Of a stretch of DNA of 64,000 nt, positions 47,921-60,039 are shown piece after piece. Position 1 is the stretch's first letter. Every line of letters starts with the position of its first letter. Under the pieces are notes generated by a model. It saw only the letters and a program-made list of their open reading frames with translations, was not told where the DNA came from and did no database searches. The DNA comes from Cryptomeria japonica (lineage: Eukaryota > Streptophyta > Pinopsida > Cupressales > Cupressaceae). Made by a program: the position numbers and the translations under genes. The stretch is from the NCBI RefSeq assembly GCF_030272615.1, contig NC_081406.1:246133218-246197217 (forward strand). Reading direction: 5' to 3'.

Positions 47921-48429
47921 GTATGGAGTACTATCGCTTTAATCTGTATGAATGGCTTTTTCATTTACAAAAACCAGCCTTTGTTGGTCCTTGTCCTCCT
48001 ATGTTGGATGAGCAGTTCGTCCCCAAGTGGGGGGATATCAATAGTACAAAGTGATTCTTGCAAATTGGGCGTTTTTGAATACTTTAGTGATTCTTGTAGA
48101 AAATTTCAATTTCTCATAGAAAATTTCAATTTCTCATGTATAATAGTTAAATGATAATAAACTTCTGGAGGATTTTCCCCCTTTTTTATTATGCAATATT
48201 GGTTTCATTACACTTTTGCTAGTCTTAAACTCCCATTTCTGATGCACGTCTTTTAGGCTATGTTACACCAAGTTTTTGTCATGGGGACAGCAGGGACTTT
48301 TTGGGAGGCCATTTTTGGGGGATGGCAGGGAACAATTATTGAAAAAATAGAAAATTTTAAAACTATAGGAAACTTCTCATATTCATATGAGAACATTAAT
48401 AAGGCATTCATCATATGCATTATAGAACC
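47921..48429 (+). other. RAD51 intron 6, proximal part
   Basis: Begins with a canonical GTATGG donor. T-rich intron sequence of about 510 bp up to LTR F. No exon resembling the next RAD51 segment (Walker B region) is seen here or later in the window. Confidence 0.75.
48425..48429. repeat. Probable target duplication of LTR F, left copy (GAACC)
   Basis: GAACC precedes TGTTGGTG; AAACC follows the right end (52191-52195). One mismatch out of five. Confidence 0.6.
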
Positions 48430-49163
48430 TGTTGGTGTATGTTTTATCATATACCGAACATTAGAATAAAGTACCCAAAGATAATTTATCCTCTTGAAAA
48501 ATCACTGCTTATGCTAAGATTGCTAGAAGATCATATGGCGATTCCAAGGTTTCTTTTGTCAGGTCTTGACGTGTCGATAAGCTCAATGGGCGTTGTGATT
48601 TGCTGGTAATACACAAAGGGACTTATGCTTGGATTGTTCAATTCACAATGAAGGTTTAGACAATGAAGCTCTATCAATTAGGACTTAGATCATGGAAAAA
48701 CTGAAAAAGGAGACAAGGGTTTAGAAATTCTAATCTATTCCTAGGAGTTCAAGAGACGGTATTGATTTGGTGAACTCAATAAACCACGCTTTGCTTCGCC
48801 TCACTTAGGACAACTACACAAAGCGGATGTAATCTTCAAGGGATGTGCTTATGATCGGAAGTTAAGCATACACAAAGGAAAGCTCAGACTAACTTTACAC
48901 AATGAACAAAAATCATCCGTCCATCAAAAGTATGAGTGAAGATACACCATAAATCAATACTTATCAAATCTTGCATTCATCTAACATACATGAAATAAAA
49001 TCTAAACCATTGTGTTGAGGAAATTGAAAACCTTGCTAATCATTCAGATAAAAGAGATTACAAGGCCTTAAGAGAAAGCACACAAGTAATGTATCATCTG
49101 AAAATGACCTTCTTGCAACAATATTTCAAAAAAACCTCACACTCTCCAAATGAGAGGAGGCAA

Positions 49164-49176
49164 CCTTATATAGTAG
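49164..49176 (-). promoter_or_regulatory. TATA box of LTR F
   Basis: Minus-strand CTACTATATAAGG, about 740 bp from the LTR end, comparable with the ~630-700 bp in E1 and D. Confidence 0.55.
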
Positions 49177-50979
49177 TCTAGAAATTTGAATGACCGAGGT
49201 CGAATAATGATCAAGGGCCCAAATTAAAAGATCAAAACCCTAATTAGGGTTTCCCAAAACTAACTACCTCTCGACCAATGAGAAAATTACATTTGGGGAC
49301 ACTTGTCCTTCTTGCTAAATATGAACCAACAATAAAAATAGAAGGTTGTTGCATTGTGAAGTGTGCCCTCTAGAAGCTTCTGTGGATAAGTCAGGTTCAT
49401 TGAACCTGGACATGCTGACTTGGAACAATCTAATTGGTTGGAAGATGACGAGGTGCCACGTCAGCGTGTTGGATGTCTTTCTTGAATTCTCCAATCTGTG
49501 TGAAGAAATTGTCTAAGTATGGAAATTCGATTCTTCTTGTCACCATTTGATTTTGATTGGGAGCTTGTCTTTAATTCTGTAGGAGATGAAATCCTTCAAG
49601 AAGTTGCCCTGATTGCTTCCATAGGTCTAGGATTGTAGATGAAATTCCCCAAGAAGTCTGAAATTATTTTTTATATTTTCACCAAGTATGAGGACGTTTC
49701 TTTCTTGGTGCCTTGAGATTCTTTCAAGTGCCTTGAGATTCTTTCAAGTGCCTTGAATTTGGGGAGGAATCCCTTTGTGAAATATTTCTCATACTTAGCC
49801 AAATTTTTGTCATCTCAATGCTTGGACGAACCTTGCTTGTGAACCTGTCTTCAATTCTGAATCTGGCTTGTAATTCCATTTGATGATCCCGCCTTAGCTC
49901 TCATCCAAAACCTTCAAAACCAAAAAAATTAAGTTAAGATTCTAACTTTGAGCGTAAATTTAGAAGGTTAGCAGTTAAGTGTATCACAATTTTACTCTTT
50001 CTCCAACACTTAGCACTTTAAAGGGGATTTTTCAGCACTTGGATATTCTGAAAATCTCAAGAAAATCCCTTGAATATAATCAAACTCAGGAAGCTGCATG
50101 TCTGATTTCAATCGAAAATCAGAACTAAGTCCAAGACAACTTGATTGAGATCATGCTGACTTGTTCACAAGGCAGAAAAGGAGAAAGAAGAGAAGGAAAA
50201 TCTGTTGGATTCATTCTTTCTTAAAAATTTGAAGAAAAACCAGGTTGAGAACCCAATACTCTGCCCATAGAATCCATTTTCACCTTTGGAAGAATGAAGA
50301 AGAAAGGAAAAGAAGCTGCCAAGGAGATAAAATCAGAAGTTTAACTCAGAAAATTAATGAATTTGCCCTCTAATCAATCAAGGTTCTTCCAAAATCTGTG
50401 TGCAAACTCGTGGAAAATGGTTGAAAACTCAGACTTATACTTGAAATTCTCTTGAAATCTTCTTTCAACCTGCAAAACTCTTAAAAATTCTCTCAAAATG
50501 TCCTTCACACTGTCAATTTGCTCTTGTTAAAAAAAATGAAAGAATGAATTTTATTTGTAATGAAGTTCGAATTCTTAATTAGAAACATTGAAGATCTCTT
50601 AAAATTTGTTTCTAATTTGTCCATACATCGAATTTGGACATTCAGTTAATGAGCTCGATTTGAATCTCTTAGAAAGTTTCCAATTTTGATGCTCTGTTGA
50701 ACTCAGTCCTTTAAAGGCAACTTCTGTCTTCATTTTGAGTCTGACTTGATCCCTTAAGAAACTTTCTACTTTGAATTTTGAGCTGAGTTGAATCACTTAA
50801 GAAAGTTCTGATTTCTAAAATGAAAGTTTCTATTTTGAATTTCAGTCCATGATTCGAACTTAATCTTCAATTTTCCCATTTCAAAAAACTTTCTAAATTT
50901 GCCTTAGTTCGAACTTGATCAAGATCTTTGCTGCATCATATGGGAATATTCCTTTATTCCAAATTTAACAAGTTCCTCA

Positions 50980-51560
50980 TGAGGGCAGACTTCATTGATT
51001 TAATTCTCCAAACTTGGGCAGACTTGGTTAAGTTTGTGCACCATTTACTTGCTTCTTATCCAATCAAGGGCGAACTTTGTGAGTTTCTTTCCCAAGTAGG
51101 AAGGCGAACTTTGTTGAGTTTTTGCATCACATATCATGCTAGGGCGGACTTCATTTATCTTATGCACCTTAGGAGGGCGGACTTGCTCAAACCTTTGCAC
51201 TTCTCCCACATGCTACTTCCTTCTCCTTTGGGCGGACTTGATCTGATTCTTGGCACCACTTCATACACTTAGCCATATTTTCCTTATCTCAAGGCGGACT
51301 TGGATTGATCTTTGCACTTCACTTATTACCTTGGGCGGGGTTCAATTCACTTAGGAACCTTTCATCTGCAGCATAGGGCGGACTTTGCTCAACTTGTGCA
51401 CCATCATTCATATGTTGTAGGGCGGACTTCATCACATTTAGGAACTGCTGGTTGCAAGTTAGGGCGGACTTGCTAGCTGTTAGGAACCATACACTTGGGC
51501 GGGCTTCACCAAGGTTGTGCACTATTCACTTAATCAAGGGCGGACTTCATGAAACTCAAC
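50980..51560. repeat. GGGCGGACTT repeat array in LTR F
   Basis: About 14 copies of GGGCGGACTT (variants GGGCAGACTT, GGCGAACTTT, GGGCGGGCTT) occur every 30-65 bp on the plus strand. Most are followed 10-15 bp later by TTTGTGCACC, TTTGCACTTC or TTAGGAACC. So the unit is about 30 bp of conserved block plus variable filler. No palindromic arms are evident here. In sense orientation of the LTR the motif is AAGTCCGCCC. Confidence 0.85.
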
Positions 51561-52190
51561 ACCATGGGATCAAAACTCAAAATCTTCATAACTTGTGCAA
51601 GTTTTTCCAGATTTGCTTGAAATTTGAATTTCGTACATCTTTCATCCATTGAATTCCACATGACCCCTAAAATCTAGGATATTGGCTTTTTTGATCAAAA
51701 CTTGAATTTTGGAGGAATTTGACGATTGTTTTCAGTGCATCTTGGAGCCAATAATGCAAACCCTAGATCCACTTTATAAAAATAGAAAAAGCAAGGTTCC
51801 CTAAAAATAGGAAAAACTTTCTAAAAATAGCCATTTCGGGGATCGTGTTCAAAATGCCAAAAACGAAACTTCCTAAAAAATAGGAAAAAGCAAAAAGCAA
51901 AAAGCAAAAAGCAAAACTTTCTAAAAATAGAAAGTTGTCCAAATTAGCTCAAATCAATTGCGATCTTCGTCCTTTGGGATTTCTAGACACAATGATGACG
52001 TCTAGACTGTGTTCTAACCATGACTTGCACACACTGACTCATAATGTTCAAAACTTAGGTCGCTCGAAATTGACAAACTTTGGCAATACCGATGCAGGAA
52101 GGTCACAAGGCCCTAACAAAAACCCTAGAAAGTAGGAAAAAGGGAGGGTCCCCATTTGCAGTGGGGCGATGTGTGAAAAAGGTCACAACA

Positions 52191-52799
52191 AAACCTTAAT
52201 ACATAAGTTACAGTTGACTTGAGCTTTCACATGAGTTAACACAAAAATTAACAAAATTCATTACTTTCATTGTTAGTGTGCATGTTAACCCGTATTAATA
52301 GTTGGGCATCTATATATATTAAATTGAATATGCTTGCCACTTCGAATTGTCAAATGTTTGTTCCCTTATAGCAAACCATATTGATAAGTGTAGTTGTAGG
52401 GAGGTACATCTCCGACCCCTTGGGACACACTTCTTATTTTGGGACATGTCTCTTGTATCGTAGATGTGTATGGAGGTGTCCCCATGATAGGAGATGTCCC
52501 ATTTACATCTTTACGTTTCCTTAAGAAAAACTTTAAACGTAGAAAGAACAAATGCTAAAAATAGAATAAAAATTCATTTTAAAAAAATGAAAAGCAAAAT
52601 TTAAAAAATTGTTAATTAGTCACTTTATAATTTCTTTCCCAAAGGTGATTTAGTTCATGTGGCCTAGTCTATATTATATGTGTATAATATAAAGCATTAT
52701 ATTATATGTAACAATAGTATTTTGGAAAGGATAAGATGAATTTTGTAATAGTTCTATAATATCAAACTCTCAAGTTTTTTTTTTGTTTGATTGGCATGT
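52191..52799. other. Gene-free AT-rich stretch in RAD51 intron 6
   Basis: About 600 bp without a credible gene or element edge. There is a GGGACACACTT/GGGACATGTCTC phrase pair near 52420-52455 and a T-run near 52770. Confidence 0.5.
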
Positions 52800-53333
52800 G
52801 CTACCATAGGGGGTTGCTCCCTCTATTAAAATAAAATCCCAGCACTGACCTCAAACATCCTAACCTTTTGTGCCTGAGAGAACAAATCACTATTGGCACC
52901 TAGAGAAGAACTAAGGTCCTCCATATTGTTCTTATCTATCCCTTTTCTAAACAAAGATCAGGCTTTCTTCATTAACCCTTTCTTAGCTTTTGCCTTCATA
53001 TAAAAAATCTCTGCTAGCACACCAGTGATCAGACTAACAACATTGTCTATTGCCTCTATGACTGCGTCCACATTGTTCTCAGCAATCAGAAACCTTCTGG
53101 AGCGAACTTCCCATAAGTTGTCTCCCAACGATTGAATTACAACAAAGAAAAAAGATCATAAATGAGCCCATCATGGACATGCCCCTGCAACCAAGTGGAG
53201 GCACCAACCACATTGGCCACCACTTCTTTTGCCAATTCCTCATGATACCAAAAGAGCCTGGCCAGCTTCTCCTCGTGGGTCTCTACTAAGCATCTACTCT
53301 GAGCACCAAATTGGGTTGCCATATTGGAATGCC
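52800..53333 (-). pseudogene. Decayed coding fragment of unknown family
   Basis: On the minus strand, 53322-53137 is open (MATQFGAQSRCLVETHEEK, then ARLFWYHEELAKEV). After a frame change, an AENNVDAVIEAIDNVVSLI stretch and KAKAKKGLMKKA are read at 53090-52960. The amphipathic composition looks protein-coding. I do not recognise the family. The non-autonomous element inserted at 53339 interrupts it on its 5' side. It could be a captured host gene piece or a transposon gene. Confidence 0.4.
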
Positions 53334-53338
53334 TTCAC
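53334..53338. repeat. Target site duplication, left copy (TTCAC)
   Basis: TTCAC before TGTCATG; the exact repeat is at 59166-59170. Confidence 0.88.
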
Positions 53339-55141
53339 TGTCATGTCCCCCCGCTGATATCTCCTAGAATCTGAAATATATCACTGATTAGAAAATTGTC
53401 TTATTTACGAGACATCACAATTTTCTCATACCTACCCAACCTCCTTGGGTTTGACGAAAATAAGTAAAAAGAAAAGCCGGTGAACCCTTATGGGAACAAA
53501 ACAGAGAGGATAAACATGGCTGAGGGCTGACCTAGCCCTGAGGAGGCGAAGTAATTTAGCAAGAAATAATCAATCACATAAGGGCGGACTCATTTCCTGA
53601 CCCTACCCAAAACAAGGGCATATATATAAGGCCGATCTATAGGGCAATGGGGATACAAGAAGCCAGATACAAAAATGCACATTTAATTATTGCAGAGCAG
53701 TGATTCCTAAAACTGCACCAGTATACAGCCATCACCATTATTAGCTATAGAATACAATCTGGTTAAAGATTCATATAATCACAAGAATAAATGGACAAAC
53801 GATTAGTTTGGGAATAAAATAAAGATTATCATTGCAGGCAGCAGTTTATGAAGAGTTGGATTTATGAAAGGTTGTGACCACTGCTGAAGGGTCATCAACT
53901 CCCAAAGGACATCCACCTACATGAGGTGATTAAGATATACATAGAGAGGGACATGCTGGGGAAGCAACAGGAAAAAAAGGCATTGGCATCAGCATTCAGA
54001 GATCTGAATATGATTCAGGAATAAGTCAGCCATTTTGTATTTTCAAGTGGTGGTATACAACAGCATCAAAAAAACACAAGAGATATATGCTGCATATTGA
54101 CCTCCAAAGGAAGGGATAGAGAGTGGATAGGTAAGAAAACATCATACAGAATTAAGGCAGATCCAGGGCAGATCTTGAGCAAGATTTTTATAGCAAATTG
54201 TGTTGGAAGAAGTATATGCAGATCTAAATGAAGAGGGATCAATCACATAGGGATATGAATAAATGAATCATGTTCAGCATACAGTCCCTGTGCACTATAT
54301 CAGTGATCGAATATGACGCATGATACATAGAACTCGGTTCTTGCTGACTTGTTATCTTGTCTTCTACTTGATAGGAAGTAGGAATGCTATGTAGATAATA
54401 TATTGCTACATATATATTTATGTGTTGCTATTCTGGCCATTATGATGTCTATGCATAATAGAGTCTATACGTAAGATTCTTTAATACTTAAAACAATGAA
54501 CTATCCCATTATGGAGGGGAGAAGGTACATATGAGGGATGCAAGTAGGTAGGGATCCATTCAGGTAGAGACACCCCAAGTGGGGCTGGGAGGCCAAATGG
54601 TGGGTGTCATTCCGTGCTCTTGGGCTTGATGGAACGGCTCAAGGTGCCTTGTATGATATCCCAAGGGGCTCTATAATGAGTATAGGTTGTTACAGAAAGT
54701 ATTATTGGAATGCATATGAGGGACGCAAGTAGCACCTAAGTTCCATTCAAGTAGAGCCACCTCGAGTGGGGCCAAGAGGCTGAATGGTGAGTGTCATTCT
54801 GTGCTCTTGGGCTTGATGGAAAGGAATAAGCTCGAGGCTCCTTATATGATTTTCCAAGGAACTTCATTCATGAAACTAGTTATATTATATGATTGAGTTA
54901 ATGTTCCTAACCCTAGTAGGAAAGATCTATGCTTTTGATTGAGATAATGTTACTAGTAGGAAAGATATATTTTATAAATTATGCTTCAATGATAACATAA
55001 CCTAATTGCAGAGTCTCAACCAAGATCTATTTTGTTCCACAATTAGTAAATGATATCACTAACTCTATTCCATTTGTTACTTTACTTGGAATTATAATTT
55101 TAGGGCAAAAAACTAGGGCATTGGAAAAAGGGTACATTACA
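53339..55141 (+). mobile_element. 5' LTR of the non-autonomous element
   Basis: From TGTCATGTCC to GGTACATTACA. It matches 56093-59165 along its length apart from the nested LTR. It has an internal pair of related segments near 54540-54620 and 54700-54790 (GAGGGATGCAAGTAG/GAGGGACGCAAGTAG and a GTGTCATTC..TGCTCTTGGG phrase). No gene. Confidence 0.88.
53620..53630 (+). promoter_or_regulatory. TATA box, 5' LTR of the non-autonomous element
   Basis: ATATATATAAG, conserved at 57680-57690 in the 3' LTR. Confidence 0.6.
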
Positions 55142-55142
55142 A

Positions 55143-55160
55143 ATGGTATCAAAGACTTGA
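55143..55160 (+). promoter_or_regulatory. Primer-binding site (initiator tRNA-Met type)
   Basis: TGGTATCAAAG starts two bases after the LTR end and differs by one base from the common TGGTATCAGAG. Confidence 0.75.
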
Positions 55161-56078
55161 TCTTGGCAGCTTACAGGGTAAAAATAAATCAACGGATGCA
55201 TTCTTGAAGGGATCTAACAATACGTGTATGTGGATGTATGCTTCGTGTTTGCATATATTCATGTGTATGCTTTGTGTTTTTGTGTATGCTCCGTGTTTGG
55301 CTCATAATGAGGATGTAGATGTTGTTAGGTTTCGTGAAATGCGAATCCCACAAGCCTAGTTACTGCAAGAATACCTGTCACACATAAAGAGAGAACTGAA
55401 CAGCAAAATAATTGAAGACAATAACAATGAAATTGATTGAATTGCTTGAGTTACAATGAAGGATATGACATCCTTATAAAGAAATATAACTCTAAAGAAA
55501 GAAACCCTAAATGGTGGAGTCTACAAGATAGTTTGAGAGTTTGAAACACAATGCATGAATCAGTCATGTATGCACAAAAAGCATAATAGACTAATTAAAT
55601 GCACGAGACTCGAGAAATCTAAACATAGTTTGTTTTTCCTAGTTTGCATTATGCATGGAGATAAATATTAATTAATTAACTAAATAATAAATGCCAATAA
55701 TTAATTACTAATTAAGGTTATTTAGTGAATTAATGCAATTAAGTGAATAATTAATATATAAATTATTTATTCCAACAGATGTCTGTCACACTTCTAATCC
55801 TCATCTTAATATATAAGTTCTTTCTTTAACATGATGCAAACTTTGGAACACCTAATCGAAGTGGTGGGAAACAAGGATAAGGAAAACTGAAAAACCTTGC
55901 CAACTCTATACATTGTTATTAGGAGTCAGCTCAAAATTGCAACTAGGGTAATATCAAAGTCAAGCATAGCAAAAGCTAATAACACCACAAACTCTAAGGA
56001 TTGGTTTGGGATCATCATAATAATAAAAGGATACAATGGACAAAGTGAAAACTAACTTTGCCTGAGGACAAGCGATCT
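55161..56078 (+). other. Interior of the non-autonomous element, no gene
   Basis: About 920 bp with no frame of useful length. AT-rich, with ATTAATTAACTAAATAAT words near 55660-55770. It gives no clue to the parent element. Confidence 0.6.
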
Positions 56079-56092
56079 CGAGAAGGGCGGAC
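56079..56092 (+). promoter_or_regulatory. Polypurine tract of the non-autonomous element
   Basis: CGAGAAGGGCGGAC lies directly before the 3' LTR start TGTCAAG. Confidence 0.6.
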
Positions 56093-59000
56093 TGTCAAGT
56101 CCACGCCTTGATATCTATTCAAATCTGAAATATATCACTGATTTGAAAATTGTATTATTTATAAGACATTACAATTTTCTCATACCTAGCCGACCTCCTT
56201 GAGTTTGACAAAAATAAGTAAAAAGAAAAGTTGGGTGACCCTTATGGGAACAAAAATAGAGAGGATAATGAAAGGTCCCCCTATTGTACTCAAATAGTAA
56301 ATGCTGAAAATCTGCTAAAACAAGGTAGGGTTTAGAGGTACCTTTTTCCTGCGATGGAGATCCTGCAAACAGTTAGGAATTTCTCATAATCACAACTTAT
56401 CAAAATGGCTAATTTTATTTAGGATATAATAACATATATAAAAGTATGAATTCAATCACAGATTTCTTAACATAATTTTGAGAGGATTCATTGGAAGGCT
56501 AAGATCGCATGACTCAATAGGGTGTCCTAGAGACCCTCTATCCCAGGCCCAAGGGCAGAACTTGTCCCCCTTGGCCTCATGTGGCCCTTGCCATTCCTAT
56601 GAGCTGGCATACCTGGAGATGCATCCTATCACCGTTCTCCTTGATCTTGTCATTTCTATCCTACCTCCTATGATTGAATATCCTTAAGACAAACATTCAC
56701 CATGATAGAGAGTTTGAGAGCGGTTTACCATAGGGCGCCCAAAAAGTCCACCCTTCACAGACCCAAAGGCAGCATCCTTTGGGATTCCCCGGTCATATGC
56801 CATGAGGTGATGTGCCTGGAAGGTAATCCCAACCCTGTTCCCCTACTGATAACCTCCTCATCCTCTACCATGGCTGAAAAGCACTCAGATTATAAGAAGA
56901 TATACACAAGTCTCAAGTAAGCCAGTTAAGTATAGAATATTCATGATCAAATCTAGAACATATATAGATAATCTATTAATCTTATCAACAACATATAGAT
57001 TGTTATAAAATTACAGGAGTAGAGGTACAACAACATTATGCTATGTAAATAATGGTAGGTAACAACATATATCAATCTGAAGTATGGAGATATAAATATA
57101 ATTATTACGTGTAGATCATACCACAAAGTAAGATATATAATCGCACAGCTTATGTGTTAATAACCAGTAGTTATCGCCTCTTTTATCCTTTGATGCCCTC
57201 TTTGATGCTAGCACCTTCCCATTTATATCCCTCCATGGGCTAGATAGGGTGGTGTCTCCTCACTAGAGGTGTGTTCACTTGGACCAATGCACCCTTTCAA
57301 TACCTGATCGCTCCCTTTAATTACCCTTTTAGGATTAGTTATCCTTTTTCAAGAGGTGCTAATGATTATATGTTGGATGTAATGGAACGATCTATACATG
57401 ATGTGCTGTCCATTGCGAATGGATCCACAATATACATAGTGGGCTGTTTGCTGTGAAGAAAGTCCACAATACACATGATGCGCCTGCCCACTAAGCAAAG
57501 AGACCACGATCTGTCCCTGGTGATGGTGCCGATTTGCCTGGGTGTGAATTGCTAATTCGGGGGCATGACAGAAAAATGGCTGAGTGCCGAACTAGCTTTG
57601 AGGAGGCGAAGTAATTTAGCAAGAAATGATTAATCACATAAGTGCCGACTCATATGCTGATCCTACCCAAAACAAGGTCATATATATAAGGCCGATCCAT
57701 AGGGCAACGGGGATACAAGAAGCCAGATACAAAAATGCACATTTAATTATTGCAGAGCAGGGATTCCTAAAACTGCACCAGTATACAACGATCACCATTA
57801 TTAGCTATAGAATACAGTCTGATTAAAGATTCATATAATCACAAGAATAAAGGTCATTACAGGCAGCAGTTTATGAAGAGTTGGATTTATGAAAGGTCAT
57901 GCCTAATGCTGAAGGGTCATTGACTTCCAAAGAACATCCACCTACATGAGGTGATTAAGATATACATAGAGAAGGACACACTGGGGAAGCAACAGAAAAA
58001 AAAGGCATTGAACAACTTCAGCAAATAGAGATCTGAATATGATTCAGGAATAAGTCAGCCAATTTGTACTTTCAAGTGGTGGTATACGACAACATTGAAA
58101 AAACACAAGAAGATATCTATGCTGCATATTGACCTCCAAATGAGGTGATAGAGAGTGGATAGGGAAGATACAAAATTAAGGTAGATCTAGGGAAGATCTT
58201 GAGCAAGATTTATTATAGAAAATTGTGTTGGAAGAAGTATATGCAGATCTAAATGAAGAGAGATCAATCACGCAGGGATTTGAATAGATGAATAATATTC
58301 AGAATACAGTCCCTGTGCATTATATAAGTGATTGGGTATGATGCATGATGCGTAGAACTCGGTTCTTGATGTCTTGTTATCTGGTCGTCTACTTGATAGG
58401 AAGTAGGAATGTTATGTAGATAAAATATTGCTACTGATATATTTATGTGTTGCTATTCTGGCCGTTATGATGTCTATGAATAATAGAGTGTATATTAAGA
58501 ATCTTTATTACTTAAAACAATGAACTATCCCATTATGGAGGGGAGAAGCTACATATGAGGGATGCAAGTAGCTAGGGATGCATTTAGGTAGAGACACTCC
58601 AAGTGGGGTTGGGAGGCTGAATTGAGGGTGTCATTCGATGCTCTTGGGCTTGATGGAATGGCTCGAGGCGCCTTGTATGATATCCTAAGGGGCTCCATAA
58701 TGAGGATAGGTTGTTAGGGAAAGTATTATTGGAATACATATGAGGGATGCAAGTAGTAGCTAAGTTCCATTCAAGTAGAGCCACCTGGTGTTGGCCTAGG
58801 AGGCCGAATGGTGAGTGTCATTCCATGCTCTCGGGCTTGATGGAAAGGAATAAACTCGATGCATCTTATATGATTTTCCAAGGAACTCCATTAATGAAAC
58901 TAGTTATATCATATGATTGAGTTAATGTTCTCAACCCTAGCACAAAAGATCTATGCTTTTGATTGAGATAATGTTACTAGTAGGAAAGGGATATTTTATG

Positions 59001-59165
59001 GGGTATGCTTCAATGATTACCTAACGTAATTGTCGAGTCTCAACTAGGATCTATTTTATTCCATAAATAGTAAATGATATCACTAACTCTATTCCATTTG
59101 TTGTTTTACTTGGAATTGTAATTTTAGGGCAAAAAACTAGGGCATTGGAAAAGGGGGACATTACA
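56093..59165 (+). mobile_element. 3' LTR of the non-autonomous element, split by a solo LTR
   Basis: Begins TGTCAAGTCC and ends GGGACATTACA. The region 56269-57570 is absent from the 5' LTR, which reads straight across (GAGAGGATAAACATGGC). Confidence 0.87.
56269..57570. mobile_element. Nested solo LTR
   Basis: 1,302 bp from TGAAAGGTCCCCC to GGGGGCATGACA, with GATAA before and GAAAA after (one mismatch). It is missing from the 5' LTR, which proves the insertion. It contains two short duplicated phrases about sites with GAGGTGATGTGCCTGGA and GAGCTGGCATACCTGGA near 56600 and 56805, and no gene. Orientation not determined. Confidence 0.85.
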
Positions 59166-59170
59166 TTCAC
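59166..59170. repeat. Target site duplication, right copy (TTCAC)
   Basis: Exact match to 53334-53338. Confidence 0.88.
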
Positions 59171-59508
59171 AAAGTAGCCCCATCAGTTAAATAGCTTCTT
59201 AATGCCCATGACAATCTCGAACCGAAATACAATAAGGATCACGCTAGCTCAACAAAATCTACCTTTGAATCCAACTAGTCGAAAGTTCAGACAACTGAAT
59301 CACCAATGCCCATGCTAACGACTTCAGTGAAGCCACCATTCACCCTCTCTAATCTCAAAGAGTTGCCTCATTGCCTAAGGCGAAGAAAACAAGCAAACCA
59401 AGGACATCAATCCATATGGAAAAATTAGACATTCTATCATGCACCTGGGAGAATCCAAAACCTACCTCTTTCTCCAAAATATCCTTTAGCCCATCCCATT
59501 TTATCAAG
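59171..59508. other. Gene-free stretch after the non-autonomous element
   Basis: About 340 bp. The minus strand has coding-like pieces but no frame longer than a few dozen codons. It is the other side of the sequence interrupted at 53338. Confidence 0.4.
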
Positions 59509-59826
59509 TCAAAATCTAAACTTATCTTTTGTCATCCTACCCATTTTTGCTAGAAGGTCAATCGTTGCATTAGCTTCACGATACACATGTTTGATTGTGA
59601 ACTCCATTTTATCCAAAGAATACCAAGCTATATCGATCAATTTAGCAATTTTCCAATCGGTAGAACTTTTGTTGATGATAGCTCTATAGACCACCATAGA
59701 CTTATCTTCTATATCCATTGCTCTTTGTCTTTGTTTGATGCATTTGTGAAATTTCATTATCAATGCATACATTTTTGGAACGTTGTTTGTCTCAACTCCC
59801 AAGTGGCCTGAGTGGCTTCTAATCAA
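59509..59826 (-). pseudogene. RNase H domain fragment (RVT_3-like)
   Basis: Open frame of 105 residues on the minus strand: GHLGVETNNVPKMYALIMKF (part of the Glu-bearing helix, with the Glu replaced by K/M wording), MDIEDKSMVVYRAI (second Asp region), and IKHVYREANATIDLLAKMGRM, which is the usual end of plant RVT_3 RNase H domains. Such domains occur in LINE-type retroelements and as free plant genes. The N-terminal catalytic strand is not seen. Fragment only. Confidence 0.7.
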
Positions 59827-59939
59827 ACCACCAAAGCTGACCTGTAAAATACGTCCAAAACTAGAAGGCCTCGAACAAAACTCTCATTTTATACACATAC
59901 ACACCTATATATGTATATGCATAGATGCCAAACTTGCAG

Positions 59940-60015
59940 AGTACTCACCGAGTCTTGAAAAACTTGCAAGTTTTTTAGCTTGGCGAGTTTTCACAAAAAC
60001 TTGCCGAGTCTTTGG
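59940..60015. repeat. Short ACTTGCCGAGT-type repeat
   Basis: Four or five partly self-complementary copies of a phrase like ACTTGCCGAGT / GGCGAGTTTT in about 75 bp. Similar wording recurs loosely at 63195-63350. Confidence 0.55.
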
Positions 60016-60039
60016 CAAAAACTCGGCTGCATAAAGTTG

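Larger units (their letters stand above)
48430..52190 (-). mobile_element. LTR F: solo LTR in RAD51 intron 6
   Basis: 3,761 bp from TGTTGGTGTATG to GGTCACAACA, with complementary ends (TGTTG/CAACA). The minus strand is the sense strand: it begins TGTTGTGACC, has a small CCCCAC/GTGGGG-type hairpin, a stretch of AAAAATAGGAAAAA words (51780-51925), the repeat array (50980-51560) and a TATA box at 49164-49176 (CTACTATATAAGG on the minus strand). The inner end resembles the E1 LTR end. No ORF of length is present, unlike E1 and D. Near 49710-49760 a 22-bp unit repeats about 2.5 times. Confidence 0.78.
53339..59165 (+). mobile_element. Non-autonomous LTR element with initiator-Met-type primer site
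   Basis: 5' LTR 53339-55141 (1,803 bp), interior 55142-56092 (951 bp) and 3' LTR 56093-59165 (about 1,766 bp once a nested solo LTR and its duplication are removed). Ends are TGTCA and TTACA, and the TTCAC duplication is perfect. The interior starts AATGGTATCAAAG, like the initiator-Met primer site common in Ty1/copia elements, and ends with a purine-rich tract. There is no gag or pol. It must have moved with enzymes from another element. Both LTRs have a TATA box at the same place (53620-53630 and 57680-57690). Confidence 0.88.
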
